Shown: positions 8,460-20,099, counted from the stretch's first letter. The stretch: 64,000 bases of DNA from Pseudomonas sp. Leaf48 (GCF_001421885.1 NZ_LMLH01000006.1:104863-168862), one strand, 5' to 3'. Numbers and translations are program-made. The notes: generated by a model not told the origin, from the sequence alone.

Positions 8460-9677
8460 ATGTCTTCTGCCCCAAACACTGCCAATGTGGAAAAAGGTGC
8501 GGCCAGCCACGGCGCCAGCCTGGTCCGTGATGTGAGCCTGCCAGCGCTGGTGCTGCATCGCCAGGCACTGGAGCACAACATTCGCTGGATGCAGGACTTC
8601 GTCAGCAACAGCGGCGCGCAGCTGGCGCCCCACGGCAAAACCAGCATGACTCCGGCATTGTTCCGTCGACAACTGGACGCTGGTGCCTGGGGTATCACCC
8701 TGGCCAGCGCCACGCAAACTCGCGCGGCCTACGCCCATGGCGTGCGCCGGGTATTGATGGCCAACCAACTGGTTGGTACGCCGAACATGGCACTGATCGC
8801 CGACCTGCTGGCCGACCCGGCCTTCGACTTCTATTGCATGGTCGATCACCCGGACAATGTCGCCGACCTTGGGGCGTATTTCGCTTCGCGCGGTGTGCGC
8901 CTGAACGTGATGATCGAATACGGCGTGGTCGGTGGGCGGTGCGGTTGCCGTAGCGAACAGGAAGTGCTCGACCTGGCCCAGGCCATTGCCGCGCAACCGG
9001 CGCTGGCTTTGACTGGCATCGAGGGTTACGAAGGGGTGATTCACGGTGACCACGCGGTGAGCGGTATCCGCGATTTCGCCGGCTCGCTGGTGCGCCTGGC
9101 GGTGCAGTTGCAGGACAGCGGCGCATTCGCAATCGCCAAGCCGATTATCACGGCCTCAGGTTCTGCCTGGTATGACCTGATTGCCGAAGAGTTCGAAGCG
9201 CAGAACGTCGCTGGGCGTTTCCTTAGTGTGCTGCGCCCTGGCAGTTATGTGGCCCACGACCATGGCATCTACAAGGAAGCACAGTGCTGCGTGCTCGACC
9301 GTCGCAGCGACCTGCACGAAGGCCTGCGACCGGCGCTGGAAGTCTGGGCGCATGTGCAGTCGCTGCCGGAACCGGGGTTCGCGGTGATTGCCCTGGGCAA
9401 ACGCGACGTGGCCTATGACGCCGGTTTGCCGGTGCCGCTGCTGCGTTACAAGGCGGGCGTGGTGCCGGCCAGCGGGGACGATGTGAGCGCATGCAAGGTG
9501 ACTGCGGTCATGGATCAGCATGCGTTCATGACCGTGGCACCGGGAGTGGATTTGCGAGTGGGCGATATCATTTCGTTCGGCACTTCCCATCCGTGCCTGA
9601 CGTTTGACAAGTGGCGTGTTGGCTGCCTGGTGGATGAGCAGTTGAACGTCATCGAAACCATGGAAACCTGTTTCTAA
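8460..9677 (+). CDS. D-threonine aldolase/D-serine dehydratase-like PLP enzyme (amino acid deaminase)
   Basis: A 405-residue fold-type III PLP enzyme (alanine racemase N-terminal barrel plus DSD1-type C-terminal domain). The PLP lysine is expected in APHGKTSMTP (residue about 60). The C-terminal YVAHDHGIYKE and the zinc ligand pair SHPC near residue 380 match eukaryotic-type D-serine dehydratases and D-threonine aldolases. ATG 8460 is chosen over 8445 because GAGGAG lies seven bases before it. With RidA, IclR and a PfkB kinase around it, it probably deaminates a D-amino acid; the exact substrate cannot be read from sequence. Confidence 0.88.
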   Translation: MSSAPNTANVEKGAASHGASLVRDVSLPALVLHRQALEHNIRWMQDFVSNSGAQLAPHGKTSMTPALFRRQLDAGAWGITLASATQTRAAYAHGVRRVLMANQLVGTPNMALIADLLADPAFDFYCMVDHPDNVADLGAYFASRGVRLNVMIEYGVVGGRCGCRSEQEVLDLAQAIAAQPALALTGIEGYEGVIHGDHAVSGIRDFAGSLVRLAVQLQDSGAFAIAKPIITASGSAWYDLIAEEFEAQNVAGRFLSVLRPGSYVAHDHGIYKEAQCCVLDRRSDLHEGLRPALEVWAHVQSLPEPGFAVIALGKRDVAYDAGLPVPLLRYKAGVVPASGDDVSACKVTAVMDQHAFMTVAPGVDLRVGDIISFGTSHPCLTFDKWRVGCLVDEQLNVIETMETCF

Positions 9678-9698
9678 GGGTTGAGACCGCGGCGCTGC

Positions 9699-9789
9699 TA
9701 TCGCCGGCAAGCCGGCTCCTACAGCTTTGTGTCGACCGCAGAATCTGGCGGTCACCCCTACCTTGCAGGAGCCGGCTTGCCGGCGATGG
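9699..9789. repeat. REP pair (REPIN-like)
   Basis: Inverted pair ATCGCCGGCAAGCCGGCTCC (from 9700) and its inverse ending at about 9789, with about 40 bases between. This is the CGCCGGCAAGCCGG subtype, different from the GTGGGAGCGGGC subtype elsewhere. Confidence 0.85.
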
Positions 9790-9828
9790 CGTCCTGCCAG
9801 ACACCACCGAAACACAGAGAGCCGCCAT

Positions 9829-10761
9829 ATGAACACCATCAGCACCCTGGGCCCCAACACTCCGCGCATCGCCCTGATTGGCGAATGCATGATCGAGTTG
9901 CAGCAACGTGCCGACGGCAGTCTGCAGCAGAGCTTCGGCGGCGACACCTTGAACACCGCGGTCTACCTGTCCCGCGAATTGGGGGCGGCCGGCAGTGTGG
10001 ATTACGTCACCGCCCTGGGTGACGACAGTTTCAGCGATGCCATGAGCCAAAGCTGGGCTGCGGAAAACGTCGGTGTGGGCATGGTCCAGCGTCTGCCTGG
10101 GCGCTTGCCGGGGCTGTATTGCATCCAGACCGACGCCGCGGGTGAGCGGCGTTTTCTTTACTGGCGCAATGAAGCGGCCGTGCGTGATTGTTTCACCACC
10201 CCGGCCGCAGCGCCGATTCTCGCGGCGCTGCCCGATTACGATCTGTTGTATTTCAGCGGGATCACCCTGGCAGTGCTTGGCGCGCAGGGACGGGAGAAGT
10301 TGCTGCAAACCCTGATAGAAGCACGACAGCGCGATGCGCGGATTGTCTTCGACAACAATTACCGGCCACGCTTGTGGGCCTCGGCCGAAGAGGCGCGCGC
10401 GGCTTATCGCAGCGTATTGCCCTATGTCGACCTGGCGTTGTTGACCGTCGATGACGAGCAGGCACTGTTCGATTTTGCCGACTGCGATGCCGTGTTTGCC
10501 GCTTACCAACAGATCGGCACGCCTGAAGTGGTACTCAAGCGGGGCGCCGATGCGTGCCTGATTCGATGCGCCGGCGAGTCGTTCGAAGTGCCGGCGCAAA
10601 AGGTCGAGCGGGTGGTTGATACGACGGCGGCGGGGGATTCGTTCAGCGCGGCGTACCTGGCTTCAAGGCTCAAGGGCGCAAGCCCTGTGGAGGCGGCTGA
10701 GGCCGGGCATCGGTTGGCGAGTCGGGTGATTCAGGTGTCGGGGGCGTTGATTGCGAAATAG
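9829..10761 (+). CDS. PfkB family sugar kinase, 2-keto-3-deoxygluconate kinase-like
   Basis: A 310-residue ribokinase/PfkB kinase. The N-terminal IALIGECMIELQQR and FGGDTLNTAVYLSRELG match KdgK-type kinases. The catalytic/anion-hole motif DTTAAGDSFSAAYLASR is near residue 265. ATG 9829 is preferred because longer starts would run into the REP pair. It would phosphorylate 2-dehydro-3-deoxygluconate or a similar keto sugar. Its place after the D-amino acid deaminase suggests handling of a keto acid/sugar product, but that link is inference. Confidence 0.88.
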   Translation: MNTISTLGPNTPRIALIGECMIELQQRADGSLQQSFGGDTLNTAVYLSRELGAAGSVDYVTALGDDSFSDAMSQSWAAENVGVGMVQRLPGRLPGLYCIQTDAAGERRFLYWRNEAAVRDCFTTPAAAPILAALPDYDLLYFSGITLAVLGAQGREKLLQTLIEARQRDARIVFDNNYRPRLWASAEEARAAYRSVLPYVDLALLTVDDEQALFDFADCDAVFAAYQQIGTPEVVLKRGADACLIRCAGESFEVPAQKVERVVDTTAAGDSFSAAYLASRLKGASPVEAAEAGHRLASRVIQVSGALIAK

Positions 10762-10790
10762 TGGTGGATGGCCGCTGGCTACGCCATCGG

Positions 10791-10884
10791 TTCGCGAGCA
10801 AGCCCGCTCCCACAGGGATGGGGGGTGGTGGCATATTTTGCCGACTCACAAAATCCAATGTGGGAGCGGGCTTGCTCGCGAAGG
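10791..10884. repeat. REP pair (REPIN-like)
   Basis: TTCGCGAGCAAGCCCGCTCC (10791-10810) and its inverse GGGAGCGGGCTTGCTCGCGA (from about 10862) frame an insert of about 45 bases. It lies between convergent genes. Confidence 0.88.
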
Positions 10885-10903
10885 GGGCTTTCAAGCCAGC
10901 CCA

Positions 10904-11179
10904 TCAATCCCGGTAAAACACCTGCACAAGGTGATAACCAAACTTGCTCTTGATCGGCCCATGCACCACTCGCAGCGGTTTCTTGAAGATCACCGCATCG
11001 ATCACGCCGACCATCTGGCCGGGCCTGACCTCACCAAGGTCGCCACCACGTTTGCCGGACGGGCAGGTGGAGTATTTTTTCGCCAGCACATCAAAGGCTT
11101 CGCCTTTGGCGATGCGCTGCTTGAGTTGCTCGGCTTCTTCCGAGGTTTTCACCAGAATATGGCGGGCTTGAGCTTTCAT
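10904..11179 (-). CDS. Parvulin-type peptidyl-prolyl cis-trans isomerase
   Basis: A 91-residue single-domain parvulin like PpiC. It begins MKAQARHILVKTSEEAEQLK and has the family blocks CPSGKRGGDLGEV and VHGPIKSKFGYHLVQV. No signal peptide, so it acts in the cytosol on prolyl bonds. ATG 11179 (not a longer start) aligns with the family N-terminus. A second single-domain parvulin lies at 25849-26130 and is about half identical. Confidence 0.92.
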   Translation of the reverse strand: MKAQARHILVKTSEEAEQLKQRIAKGEAFDVLAKKYSTCPSGKRGGDLGEVRPGQMVGVIDAVIFKKPLRVVHGPIKSKFGYHLVQVFYRD

Positions 11180-11233
11180 GGGGCGGTTACCTTGCAACGG
11201 CGGTGACAACGGGGCGCGCGATTATGCCTCAAG

Positions 11234-13771
11234 TCAGCGGGCATGGCCGATCATCGTGCGAATCTTGTTGGCCAGCAGGTCGATGGTAAATGGTTTGGAC
11301 ACCATGTCCATGCCGTGCTCGAGGAAGCCCTGGCGTTCGGCGGCGATTTCCGCGTAGCCGGTCATGAACAGCACTTTCAATTCGGGACGATGCTGGCGGG
11401 CGATTTCCGCCAGTTGCCGGCCATTCATCCCCGGCAGGCCGACGTCGGTCACCAGCAGGTCCACCCGCAAGTCGGACTCGAGCATGGGCAGGGCGGCACT
11501 GGCGTCTTCGGCTTCGTAGGCGCGGTAACCGAGCTCGTTCAACAGATCGAGCACCAGCATGCGCACCGCTGAATCGTCTTCCACCAGCACTACGGTTTCC
11601 CCGGCAATGACTGGCGGTGCTTCGCCCACCAGCGGCTGCGGCTCCGCCACCTGTTCGGTGCCGTCCAGACGCGGCAGATACAGGCGCACACAGGTGCCCC
11701 GGTCTGGCAGGCTGGACAGGGTGACATGGCCGCCCGACTGCTGGGCGAAACCGTAGATCATCGACAACCCCAGGCCGGTGCCCTGGCCAATGGGTTTGGT
11801 GGTGAAAAAGGGATCGAATGCCTTGGACAATACCGATGGTGTCATGCCGATGCCGTTGTCGCTGACGGCAATCATCAGGTAGTCCCCGGCGTTGACCTGT
11901 TCCAGCGTGGTGATGTCGCTGCCATCGAGATACACGTTGGCCGTTTCGATCAACAGCTCGCCGCCGTCGGGCATGGCATCCCGTGCGTTGATCACCAGGT
12001 TGAGCAAGGCATTTTCCAGTTGACTGACATCGGTGTTGACCCGCCAGACGTTCTCGGTCAATTGCAGTTTGAGTTCGATGTGGTCGCCCTTGGTGCGGCT
12101 GAGCAAATCTTCCAGCGAATGGATCAGCTCATTGGCGTTGAGCGGCTTGCGATTGAGCGACTGGCGCCGGGAGAACGCCAGCAGGCGATGGGTGAGGGCG
12201 GCGGCGCGGTTGGCCGAGGACACGGCCGCCTCGGTGAAGCGGGTAATTTCGTCGACACGGCCTTCGGCAATGTAGCGCTGCATCAGGTCAAGGCTGCCGA
12301 TGATGCCGGTGAGCATGTTGTTGAAGTCGTGGGCAATGCCGCCGGTGAGCTGGCCGACCGCTTCCATCTTCTGCGCATGGCGCAGCGCTTCTTCGGCGCG
12401 TTCGCGCTCGCACATCTCGTTTTGCAGGCGTTCGTTGGCTTGCGCCAGTTGCCGGGTGCGGGCAGCCACCCGTTCTTCCAGGGTTTCATTGAGGTTACGC
12501 AGAGCTTCCTCGGTCTGTTTGCGCTCGGTTTCGTCGATCACGAAGATGTAGAAACCGTTGACCGTGCCATCCGCCCCGTGGCGCGGCAGATAATTCATCA
12601 GGGCCTGGCGGATGCTGCCGTCGCGATGTGGGGTGCTAATGCTGAAGCTGCAGGGTCTGCCGGACAGTGCTTCGGCGACGTAGGACGCACGCAGCGCGTA
12701 GGCTTCTTTTCCGAGCACTTCAACAATGGTCCGGCCATAGAGTTCCTGAGGCGTCAGGCCGTACCAGTCGAGGTAAGCGGCATTGTTCAGGCGAAAGCGT
12801 TCCTCGCGGTCGACGTAGCTGATCAGGATTGGCATGGCGTTGATGATCAGCTGCAGCTCGGTCTGGCTCTGGCGCAGGGCCTGTTCGGTTTGTTTGCGCT
12901 CGGTAAGATCAAGGGCTGCACCGAGGAAGCGGATCGGGCGGTCATGGTGATCCTTGTAGCAACGGCCACGGGCAAACACCCAGCGCAGCTCCCCATCCGC
13001 TTGCAGCAGGCGATATTCTTCGGCGTACTCGCTGCCTTGGGTGATGCAGTGCCTGATGCTGCGGGTGATCAGGGCGCGGTCCTCGGGGTGCACGCCATTA
13101 AGGTATTCGCTGATTGGCAGATGATTGGCCTTGGCCGGATCGATGCCATGTAACTGGGCGAAATGCGCGTCAGCGATGAAGCGGTCCTCGCTGATGTCCC
13201 AATCCCAGGTACCGACCGCGTCAGTGGCGGCGAGGGCCAGTTGCAAGCGTTCTTCGGTTTCGCGCTGGGCCTTGAGGCTGGCGGCCGAACGTTGTTCGAG
13301 CTCCAGAGCGATGCGTCGGCGTTCGTTGGTTTGGATGGCCGTGACCAGAATTCCCGCGACCTCGGTATTTTCGTCACGAATGGGGCTGTAGGTAAGGTCC
13401 AGCCAGAGGTCGGATTCCTGGGCTTCGCCTTGAAGGGTGAAGCGCTGTTCGCTGTAGGTGCGCACCTGACCTTGCAGCACCGCGTGGTAAATCGGATCGG
13501 TGAAGTCCTTCAGCTCAGGCCAGATCTCGTGCGTCGGTTGCCCGAAAGCCTGCGGATGTTTACTGCCGGCCAGCAGGGCGAAACCGTCGTTGTAGATCTG
13601 CGTCAGCTGCGGGCCCCACAGCAACAGCATCGGCATCGGTGAGTGAATCACGATATCCACGGCGGTTCGCAGGCTCTGTGGCCAGTTGCTGGCAGCGCCC
13701 AGCGGACTGTTTTCCCAGTCCAGTCGGGCAATCAGGGCCTGGGCATCGCTGGCGGTCGGTGCTGCATTCAT
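11234..13771 (-). CDS. Hybrid sensor histidine kinase with PAS domains and receiver
   Basis: About 845 residues from ATG 13771, which has AGGA seven bases upstream; an ATG at 13798 is also possible. Order: three PAS-type sensor domains (about 1-160, 180-300, 310-430, each ending near an ERKQTE-like linker), coiled coil, HisKA with [14 protein letters not shown] (phospho-His near residue 490), HATPase with [16 protein letters not shown] and [11 protein letters not shown], then a C-terminal receiver with VVLVEDDSA and [13 protein letters not shown] (phospho-Asp). No membrane segment, so it is a cytosolic sensor. No dedicated response regulator is adjacent. Confidence 0.93.
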   Translation of the reverse strand: MNAAPTASDAQALIARLDWENSPLGAASNWPQSLRTAVDIVIHSPMPMLLLWGPQLTQIYNDGFALLAGSKHPQAFGQPTHEIWPELKDFTDPIYHAVLQGQVRTYSEQRFTLQGEAQESDLWLDLTYSPIRDENTEVAGILVTAIQTNERRRIALELEQRSAASLKAQRETEERLQLALAATDAVGTWDWDISEDRFIADAHFAQLHGIDPAKANHLPISEYLNGVHPEDRALITRSIRHCITQGSEYAEEYRLLQADGELRWVFARGRCYKDHHDRPIRFLGAALDLTERKQTEQALRQSQTELQLIINAMPILISYVDREERFRLNNAAYLDWYGLTPQELYGRTIVEVLGKEAYALRASYVAEALSGRPCSFSISTPHRDGSIRQALMNYLPRHGADGTVNGFYIFVIDETERKQTEEALRNLNETLEERVAARTRQLAQANERLQNEMCERERAEEALRHAQKMEAVGQLTGGIAHDFNNMLTGIIGSLDLMQRYIAEGRVDEITRFTEAAVSSANRAAALTHRLLAFSRRQSLNRKPLNANELIHSLEDLLSRTKGDHIELKLQLTENVWRVNTDVSQLENALLNLVINARDAMPDGGELLIETANVYLDGSDITTLEQVNAGDYLMIAVSDNGIGMTPSVLSKAFDPFFTTKPIGQGTGLGLSMIYGFAQQSGGHVTLSSLPDRGTCVRLYLPRLDGTEQVAEPQPLVGEAPPVIAGETVVLVEDDSAVRMLVLDLLNELGYRAYEAEDASAALPMLESDLRVDLLVTDVGLPGMNGRQLAEIARQHRPELKVLFMTGYAEIAAERQGFLEHGMDMVSKPFTIDLLANKIRTMIGHAR

Positions 13772-13870
13772 CGAGAAGTCCTGCGCATAAGTCGGCATGG
13801 CTGTGCCTATTCTTGCACAGCTGGGCGATGCTGGAGGATTCGGTGGGGTGAGCGGTTCACGTTGCAGGCA

Positions 13871-13967
13871 CCCTGTGGGAGCGGGCTTGCTCGCGAAGGT
13901 GGAGTATCAGTTCTCAATGATGCCGACTGACACACCGCCTTCGCGAGCAAGCCCGCTCCCACAGGGG
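13871..13967. repeat. REP pair (REPIN-like)
   Basis: GTGGGAGCGGGCTTGCTCGC (from 13875) and its inverse ending near 13967 enclose about 45 bases. It lies between the hybrid kinase gene and the 3' end of the acetoacetate-CoA ligase gene. Confidence 0.9.
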
Positions 13968-13977
13968 GGGCGCAACC

Positions 13978-15933
<1,956 letters not shown>

Positions 15934-15967
15934 GGTTTGCCTCTTCTTATCGCATACATGGGTGCTT

Positions 15968-16117
15968 TTGTGGCGAGGGGGCTTGCCCCCGCTGGGTGGC
16001 GAAGCCACCCCGGGCCCTGCGCCCCCATTTTCTGGGTATACCGCGAGCATAGAGTTTGCGACTGCTTCGCAGCCGAACGGGGCGGTGCGGCGGTCCGACA
16101 AGCCCCCTCGCCACAAG
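15968..16117. repeat. Inverted REP-like pair of a third subtype
   Basis: TTGTGGCGAGGGGGCTTGCC (15968) and its inverse CAAGCCCCCTCGCCACAA (16098-16115) bound about 150 bases. Internal short hairpins such as GGTGGCGAAGCCACC are present. It separates the ligase and dehydrogenase genes inside the presumed operon. Confidence 0.8.
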
Positions 16118-16131
16118 GAGCTTGCAGGCGC

Positions 16132-16905
16132 TTACTGCGCCAACCACCCGCCATCGACATTCCACGCCGCCCCACGCACCTGGCTGCCGGCCTCGCTGCA
16201 CAGGAACAGCACCAGTTCACCCAGTTGCGGTGGCGTCACGAATTCCAGCGATGGCTGCTTTTCAGCGAGCAAATCATGCTGTGCCTGCTGCGGATCAATT
16301 CCGGTCGCAGCGCGGTCATCGATCTGTTTTTGCACCAATGGCGTGAGCACCCAGCCCGGGCAAATCGCGTTGCAGGTGACATTGCTGGTGGCGGTTTCCA
16401 GGCCCACCACTTTGGTCAAACCGATCACCCCGTGCTTGGCGGCCACGTACGCCGCCTTGCCCACCGAGCCGACCAGGCCATGCACGGATGCGATGTTGAT
16501 CACCCGGCCCCAGCCCTTGGCGCGCATGCCCGGCAGGCTCAGGCGGGTGCTGTGGAACACCGACGACAGGTTGATGGCGATGATCGAATCCCAGCGCTCC
16601 TCCGGAAACTCCTCGACCGCTGCCACGTGCTGAATGCCCGCGTTGTTGACCAGAATATCCACGCCGCCAAACTCGCGCTCGGCATAGGCAATCATCTGGG
16701 CAATCTGTGCCGGGTCGCTGACGTCGGCCGGGTGATGGCCGACCTTGCCGCCGAACTGTTGCACCTGGGCGATGACCTCGCACGGGTCGCCGAAACCATT
16801 GAGGATCAGGTTGGCCCCGGCCTTGGCCAGGCTGAGCGCGATACCCAGGCCGATGCCGCTGGTGGAGCCGGTGACCAGTGCGGTCTTGCCCGATAAAGTC
16901 GTCAT
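16132..16905 (-). CDS. bdhA: 3-hydroxybutyrate dehydrogenase
   Basis: A 257-residue short-chain dehydrogenase that oxidises (R)-3-hydroxybutyrate to acetoacetate with NAD. The cofactor motif TGSTSGIGLGIA is at residue about 12-23, NNAG near 90, and the catalytic YxxxK in AAYVAAKHGVIGLTK near 155. The C-terminal block ICPGWVLTPLVQKQIDDRA is characteristic of 3-HBDH. ATG 16905 has GAGGT upstream. The gene starts seven bases after the GntP permease stop and precedes the acetoacetate-CoA ligase. Confidence 0.93.
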   Translation of the reverse strand: MTTLSGKTALVTGSTSGIGLGIALSLAKAGANLILNGFGDPCEVIAQVQQFGGKVGHHPADVSDPAQIAQMIAYAEREFGGVDILVNNAGIQHVAAVEEFPEERWDSIIAINLSSVFHSTRLSLPGMRAKGWGRVINIASVHGLVGSVGKAAYVAAKHGVIGLTKVVGLETATSNVTCNAICPGWVLTPLVQKQIDDRAATGIDPQQAQHDLLAEKQPSLEFVTPPQLGELVLFLCSEAGSQVRGAAWNVDGGWLAQ

Positions 16906-16912
16906 GAATACC

Positions 16913-18304
16913 TCACACAATGCCAGTGGCGTAGAAGGTGCCGATCACCACGAAAACCGCGAGTGTCTTGATCAGCGTAATACAGAAAATGTCTTTATAG
17001 GCCTCGCGGTGGGTCAGCCCGGTGACCGCCAGCAAGGTGATCACCGCGCCGTTGTGCGGCAGGGTGTCCATGCCGCCACTGGCCATCGCGGCGACCCGGT
17101 GCAGCACTTCCAGGGGAATGTTCGCGGCGTGGGCGGCGCTGATGAACTGCTCGGACATCGCCGCCAGCGCAATGCTCATGCCCCCCGACGCGGAGCCGGT
17201 GATACCGGCCAGCAGGGTCACGGTAATCGCTTCATTGACCAGCGGATCGGGAATGTTCTTGAGCCAGTCGGCTAGTACCAGGAAGCCCGGCAACGAAGCG
17301 ATCACGGCACCGAAACCGTATTCCGACGCGGTGTTCATCGCTGCCAGCAGTGCGCCGCTGACCGCACTCTTGCTGCCCTCGGCGAGCTTGCTGCGAATGG
17401 CCTGGAAACCGAATGCCAGCACCATCAGGATGCCCACCAGCAGCGCGGCTTGTACCGCCCAGATCGCCGTGAGTTTGGCGATTTCGGTGGTGACCGGAGC
17501 GGCCATGCCCGGCAGCTGCAGGCTGTGGGTCTTGCCGTACCACTGTGGAATCCAGTGGGTGAACAACAGGTTCATGATGCCCACCGCCAGCAGCGGCGAG
17601 AGGGCGATCCATGGATTGGGCAGCTTGATGTCGGCAGCGGTTTCCGGCTCGTTGCGCAAATCAGTGCCGTAACCTTCGCCGGTGCGTTGCGCCTTGTTGC
17701 GCTGGCGCTGCAGAAACAGCATGCCGGCGCAGAACACGAAGATGGTGCCGATCACACCCAGCCAGGGCGCGGCCCAGGCGGTGGTGTTGAAGAAGGTGCT
17801 GGGGATGATGTTCTGGATCTGCGGAGTGCCGGGCAGGGCGTCCATGGTGAAGGAGAATGCGCCCAGGGCAATGGTCGCCGGAATCAGGCGTTTGGGAATA
17901 TTGCTCTGGCGGAACATCTCAGCGGCGAAGGGATAAACCGCGAACACCACCACGAACAGCGAAACGCCGCCATAGGTCAGCAGCGCGCAGACCAGCACGA
18001 TCACCAGCATCGCCTGGCGGGTGCCAAGCAGGCGGATCGCGGCAGCAACGATCGAGCGGGAGAAGCCCGACAGCTCGATCAGCTTGCCGAATACGGCACC
18101 GAGCAGGAATACGGGGAAATAGAGTTTGATGAAGCCGACCATTTTCTCCATGAACACGCCGGTGAAGACGGGGGCAACGGCGGAAGGGTCGGTGAGCAGG
18201 ACAGCGCCGAGGGCGGCAATGGGGGCAAAAAGGATAACGCTGTAGCCACGGTAAGCAGCCAGCATCAGCAGCGCGAGGGCTGCCAAGGCAATGATCACAC
18301 TCAT
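16913..18304 (-). CDS. GntP family permease (probable 3-hydroxybutyrate uptake)
   Basis: A 463-residue polytopic membrane protein with about 12 hydrophobic segments, for example IIALAALALLMLAAYRG at the N-terminus and SGALLAAMNTASEYGFG in the C-terminal half. GntP/DsdX-type proton symporters carry gluconate or small hydroxy acids. The adjacent dehydrogenase and ligase point to 3-hydroxybutyrate as substrate; that is inference from context. AGGAG precedes ATG 18304, and a sigma-54-type promoter lies about 60 bases upstream. Confidence 0.9.
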   Translation of the reverse strand: MSVIIALAALALLMLAAYRGYSVILFAPIAALGAVLLTDPSAVAPVFTGVFMEKMVGFIKLYFPVFLLGAVFGKLIELSGFSRSIVAAAIRLLGTRQAMLVIVLVCALLTYGGVSLFVVVFAVYPFAAEMFRQSNIPKRLIPATIALGAFSFTMDALPGTPQIQNIIPSTFFNTTAWAAPWLGVIGTIFVFCAGMLFLQRQRNKAQRTGEGYGTDLRNEPETAADIKLPNPWIALSPLLAVGIMNLLFTHWIPQWYGKTHSLQLPGMAAPVTTEIAKLTAIWAVQAALLVGILMVLAFGFQAIRSKLAEGSKSAVSGALLAAMNTASEYGFGAVIASLPGFLVLADWLKNIPDPLVNEAITVTLLAGITGSASGGMSIALAAMSEQFISAAHAANIPLEVLHRVAAMASGGMDTLPHNGAVITLLAVTGLTHREAYKDIFCITLIKTLAVFVVIGTFYATGIV

Positions 18305-18360
18305 GGTGTGTCTCCTGGGTTGTTATTTTTGTAGGGTGGATCTGTTGTAGGAGAGGCGTA

Positions 18361-18379
18361 TAGCGAGATTTGTGCCATG
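18361..18379 (-). promoter_or_regulatory. Sigma-54-type -24/-12 promoter for gntP-bdhA operon
   Basis: On the minus strand TGGCAC (18377-18372) is followed after 5 bases by TCGCT (18366-18362). The consensus is TGGCAC-N5-TTGCT, so there is one mismatch. The GC element is about 55 bases before the gntP start, and the gene directly upstream encodes a sigma-54 activator. Confidence 0.65.
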
Positions 18380-18393
18380 TGCTTAAGTTGTTG

Positions 18394-18411
18394 AAATATA
18401 ACGATATATTT
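18394..18411. promoter_or_regulatory. Perfect palindrome, candidate activator site
   Basis: AAATATA-ACGA-TATATTT is an exact 7-bp inverted repeat about 15 bases upstream of the -24 element. It may bind the adjacent sigma-54 activator, although it lies closer than most such sites. Confidence 0.4.
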
Positions 18412-18474
18412 TGTTTGTGGGACGGCGGGTGGCGAATTCGTCTCGTTCTGGAGAATTTGTTGCGCGGCTGGAAT

Positions 18475-18563
18475 GATCGCTGGCAAGCCAGCTGCTACAA
18501 GTGAGCGGTGTTCCACGGTACGTTGGTGCGCCTACAACCCGTAGGAGCCGGCTTGCTGGCGAT
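18475..18563. repeat. REP pair (REPIN-like)
   Basis: GATCGCTGGCAAGCCAGCTG (18475) and the inverse AGGAGCCGGCTTGCTGGCGA (from about 18543) form a pair of the CTGGCAAGCCAG subtype. The gap 18305-18613 otherwise holds only the promoter elements listed separately. Confidence 0.8.
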
Positions 18564-18613
18564 GCGCGCAAGCGCAAAAATAACGGTGTCTACAAAAAGA
18601 GATAGATATCTCA

Positions 18614-20029
18614 CTATTGAGACTCGGCAATCCCCAAGGCCGCCATCTTCTTGTAAAGCGTCGACCGCCCAAGCCCCAGCCGGGCCGCCGCCTCAATCAC
18701 CTTGCCGCCGCATTGTGCGAGGGTGGTCTCAATCAAATGCCGATCGAAACGCTCCCGCGCCGCGCTGAACGTTTCATGGGCCAGCGGCTCAAGGGTCAAG
18801 GGCGCCACACGCTCCACCGGGGTGAAGGTGCCAATGGCCGCACGGATATCCGCAGTTGTCAGGCGCAAGTCATCGCTAAGCAGGGCGGCTCGCTCCAGTA
18901 CGTTGCGCAGTTCGCGAATGTTCCCCGGCCAGGCGTGCTGGGCCAGTAGCTCCAGCGCTTCGTGATGCAATTCATGCTGGCTGCGCAGTTCCTCAAGGAT
19001 CGCTTCACTGAGCGCCGGCACGTCGTCGAGGCGGTCGCGCAGGGGCGGGACCTGAATCGGCAACACATTGAGGCGGTAATACAGATCGGCGCGAAACTCG
19101 CCGCGCTTGATGGCCGCTTCGAGGTCCGTGGACGTCGCGGCGATCACTCGCACATCGCTTTGAATCATTTCGTTGGAGCCGACCGGTTCGAACTCTTTTT
19201 CCTGCAGCACCCGCAGCAGTTTGCTTTGCAGGGGCAGCGGCATGTCGCCGATTTCATCAAGGAACAAAGTGCCGCCCTGGGCGATCTGCAACTTGCCGGC
19301 GCGGCCCTTGCGATCGGCTCCGGTAAAGGCGCCAGGGGCCGTGCCGAAGAACTCGGCCTCCAGCAACGACTCGGGAATCGCCGCACTGTTGATGCTGACG
19401 AAGGCCTTGTGCGCTCGCGGCGAGGCATTGTGGATGGCCTGGGCCAGCAACTCCTTGCCCGTGCCGGTTTCGCCCAGCAGCAACACCGGCGATTCGGTGC
19501 TGGCACTGCGTCGGGCACGGCGCTTGACTTCGAGGCTGGCTGCGCTGGTGCCGATGAAGTGGGCGAAGTTGTACTTGGTCTGCCGCGCGCGTAACAGCGA
19601 GCGGGTGGAGGCCAGTTCTTCCTGCATGCTCATGTAGCGCTTGAGCATGGGTGAAAGGCTGCGCAATTCATCGAACAGGGCAAAGCCGATGGCGCCGATC
19701 ACCACGCCGGTGTCGTCGTGAATTGGCAGGCGCATGACCACCAGCGGTTCTTTTGAGGTGTCCTGCATGTCGAGCAATATCGGCCGACCAGTGCGCACCA
19801 CTTCGCGCAACAGACTGCCGGGAATAACGCTTTCGCAGGGTTTACCGATGGCAATTTCCGCCGATTCCAGGCCGAAACGGCGGGCATAGCGCTCGTTCAT
19901 CCAGACGATGTTGGCGTCGCGGTCGACAATCACCGTGCCTTCGCTGGATTGCTCGATGATCTCGAACAGCGAGCGGATCGCCAGCAGGCGCACGCGCTGG
20001 TAGTCCTTGAGGTTTTCGGTGGTGTTCAT
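18614..20029 (-). CDS. Sigma-54-dependent transcriptional activator with PAS domain
   Basis: A 471-residue enhancer-binding protein. The N-terminal PAS domain spans about residues 15-130 (GTVIVDRDANIVWMNERYA). The central AAA+ domain has Walker A GETGTGKE near 190, the sigma-54 contact loop GAFTGA and Walker B GGTLFLDEIGDMPL. The C-terminal Fis-type helix-turn-helix is VIEAAARLGLGRSTLYKKM. It has no response regulator receiver, so the signal is probably sensed by the PAS domain. It is encoded directly upstream of the gntP-bdhA-ligase genes, which carry a sigma-54-like promoter, and most likely activates them. Confidence 0.93.
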   Translation of the reverse strand: MNTTENLKDYQRVRLLAIRSLFEIIEQSSEGTVIVDRDANIVWMNERYARRFGLESAEIAIGKPCESVIPGSLLREVVRTGRPILLDMQDTSKEPLVVMRLPIHDDTGVVIGAIGFALFDELRSLSPMLKRYMSMQEELASTRSLLRARQTKYNFAHFIGTSAASLEVKRRARRSASTESPVLLLGETGTGKELLAQAIHNASPRAHKAFVSINSAAIPESLLEAEFFGTAPGAFTGADRKGRAGKLQIAQGGTLFLDEIGDMPLPLQSKLLRVLQEKEFEPVGSNEMIQSDVRVIAATSTDLEAAIKRGEFRADLYYRLNVLPIQVPPLRDRLDDVPALSEAILEELRSQHELHHEALELLAQHAWPGNIRELRNVLERAALLSDDLRLTTADIRAAIGTFTPVERVAPLTLEPLAHETFSAARERFDRHLIETTLAQCGGKVIEAAARLGLGRSTLYKKMAALGIAESQ

Positions 20030-20099
20030 CTGTAGCGTCCATTTTTGGGATCAAGATCAAAAGATCGCAGCCTGCGGCAGCTCACAGGGAATGCGGTCC

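Noticed and set aside
11726..13153. Plus-strand open frame opposite the hybrid kinase
   Set aside because: Mirror frame of a clear histidine kinase gene. Similar mirror frames opposite yejF, yejA and the autotransporter were rejected for the same reason.
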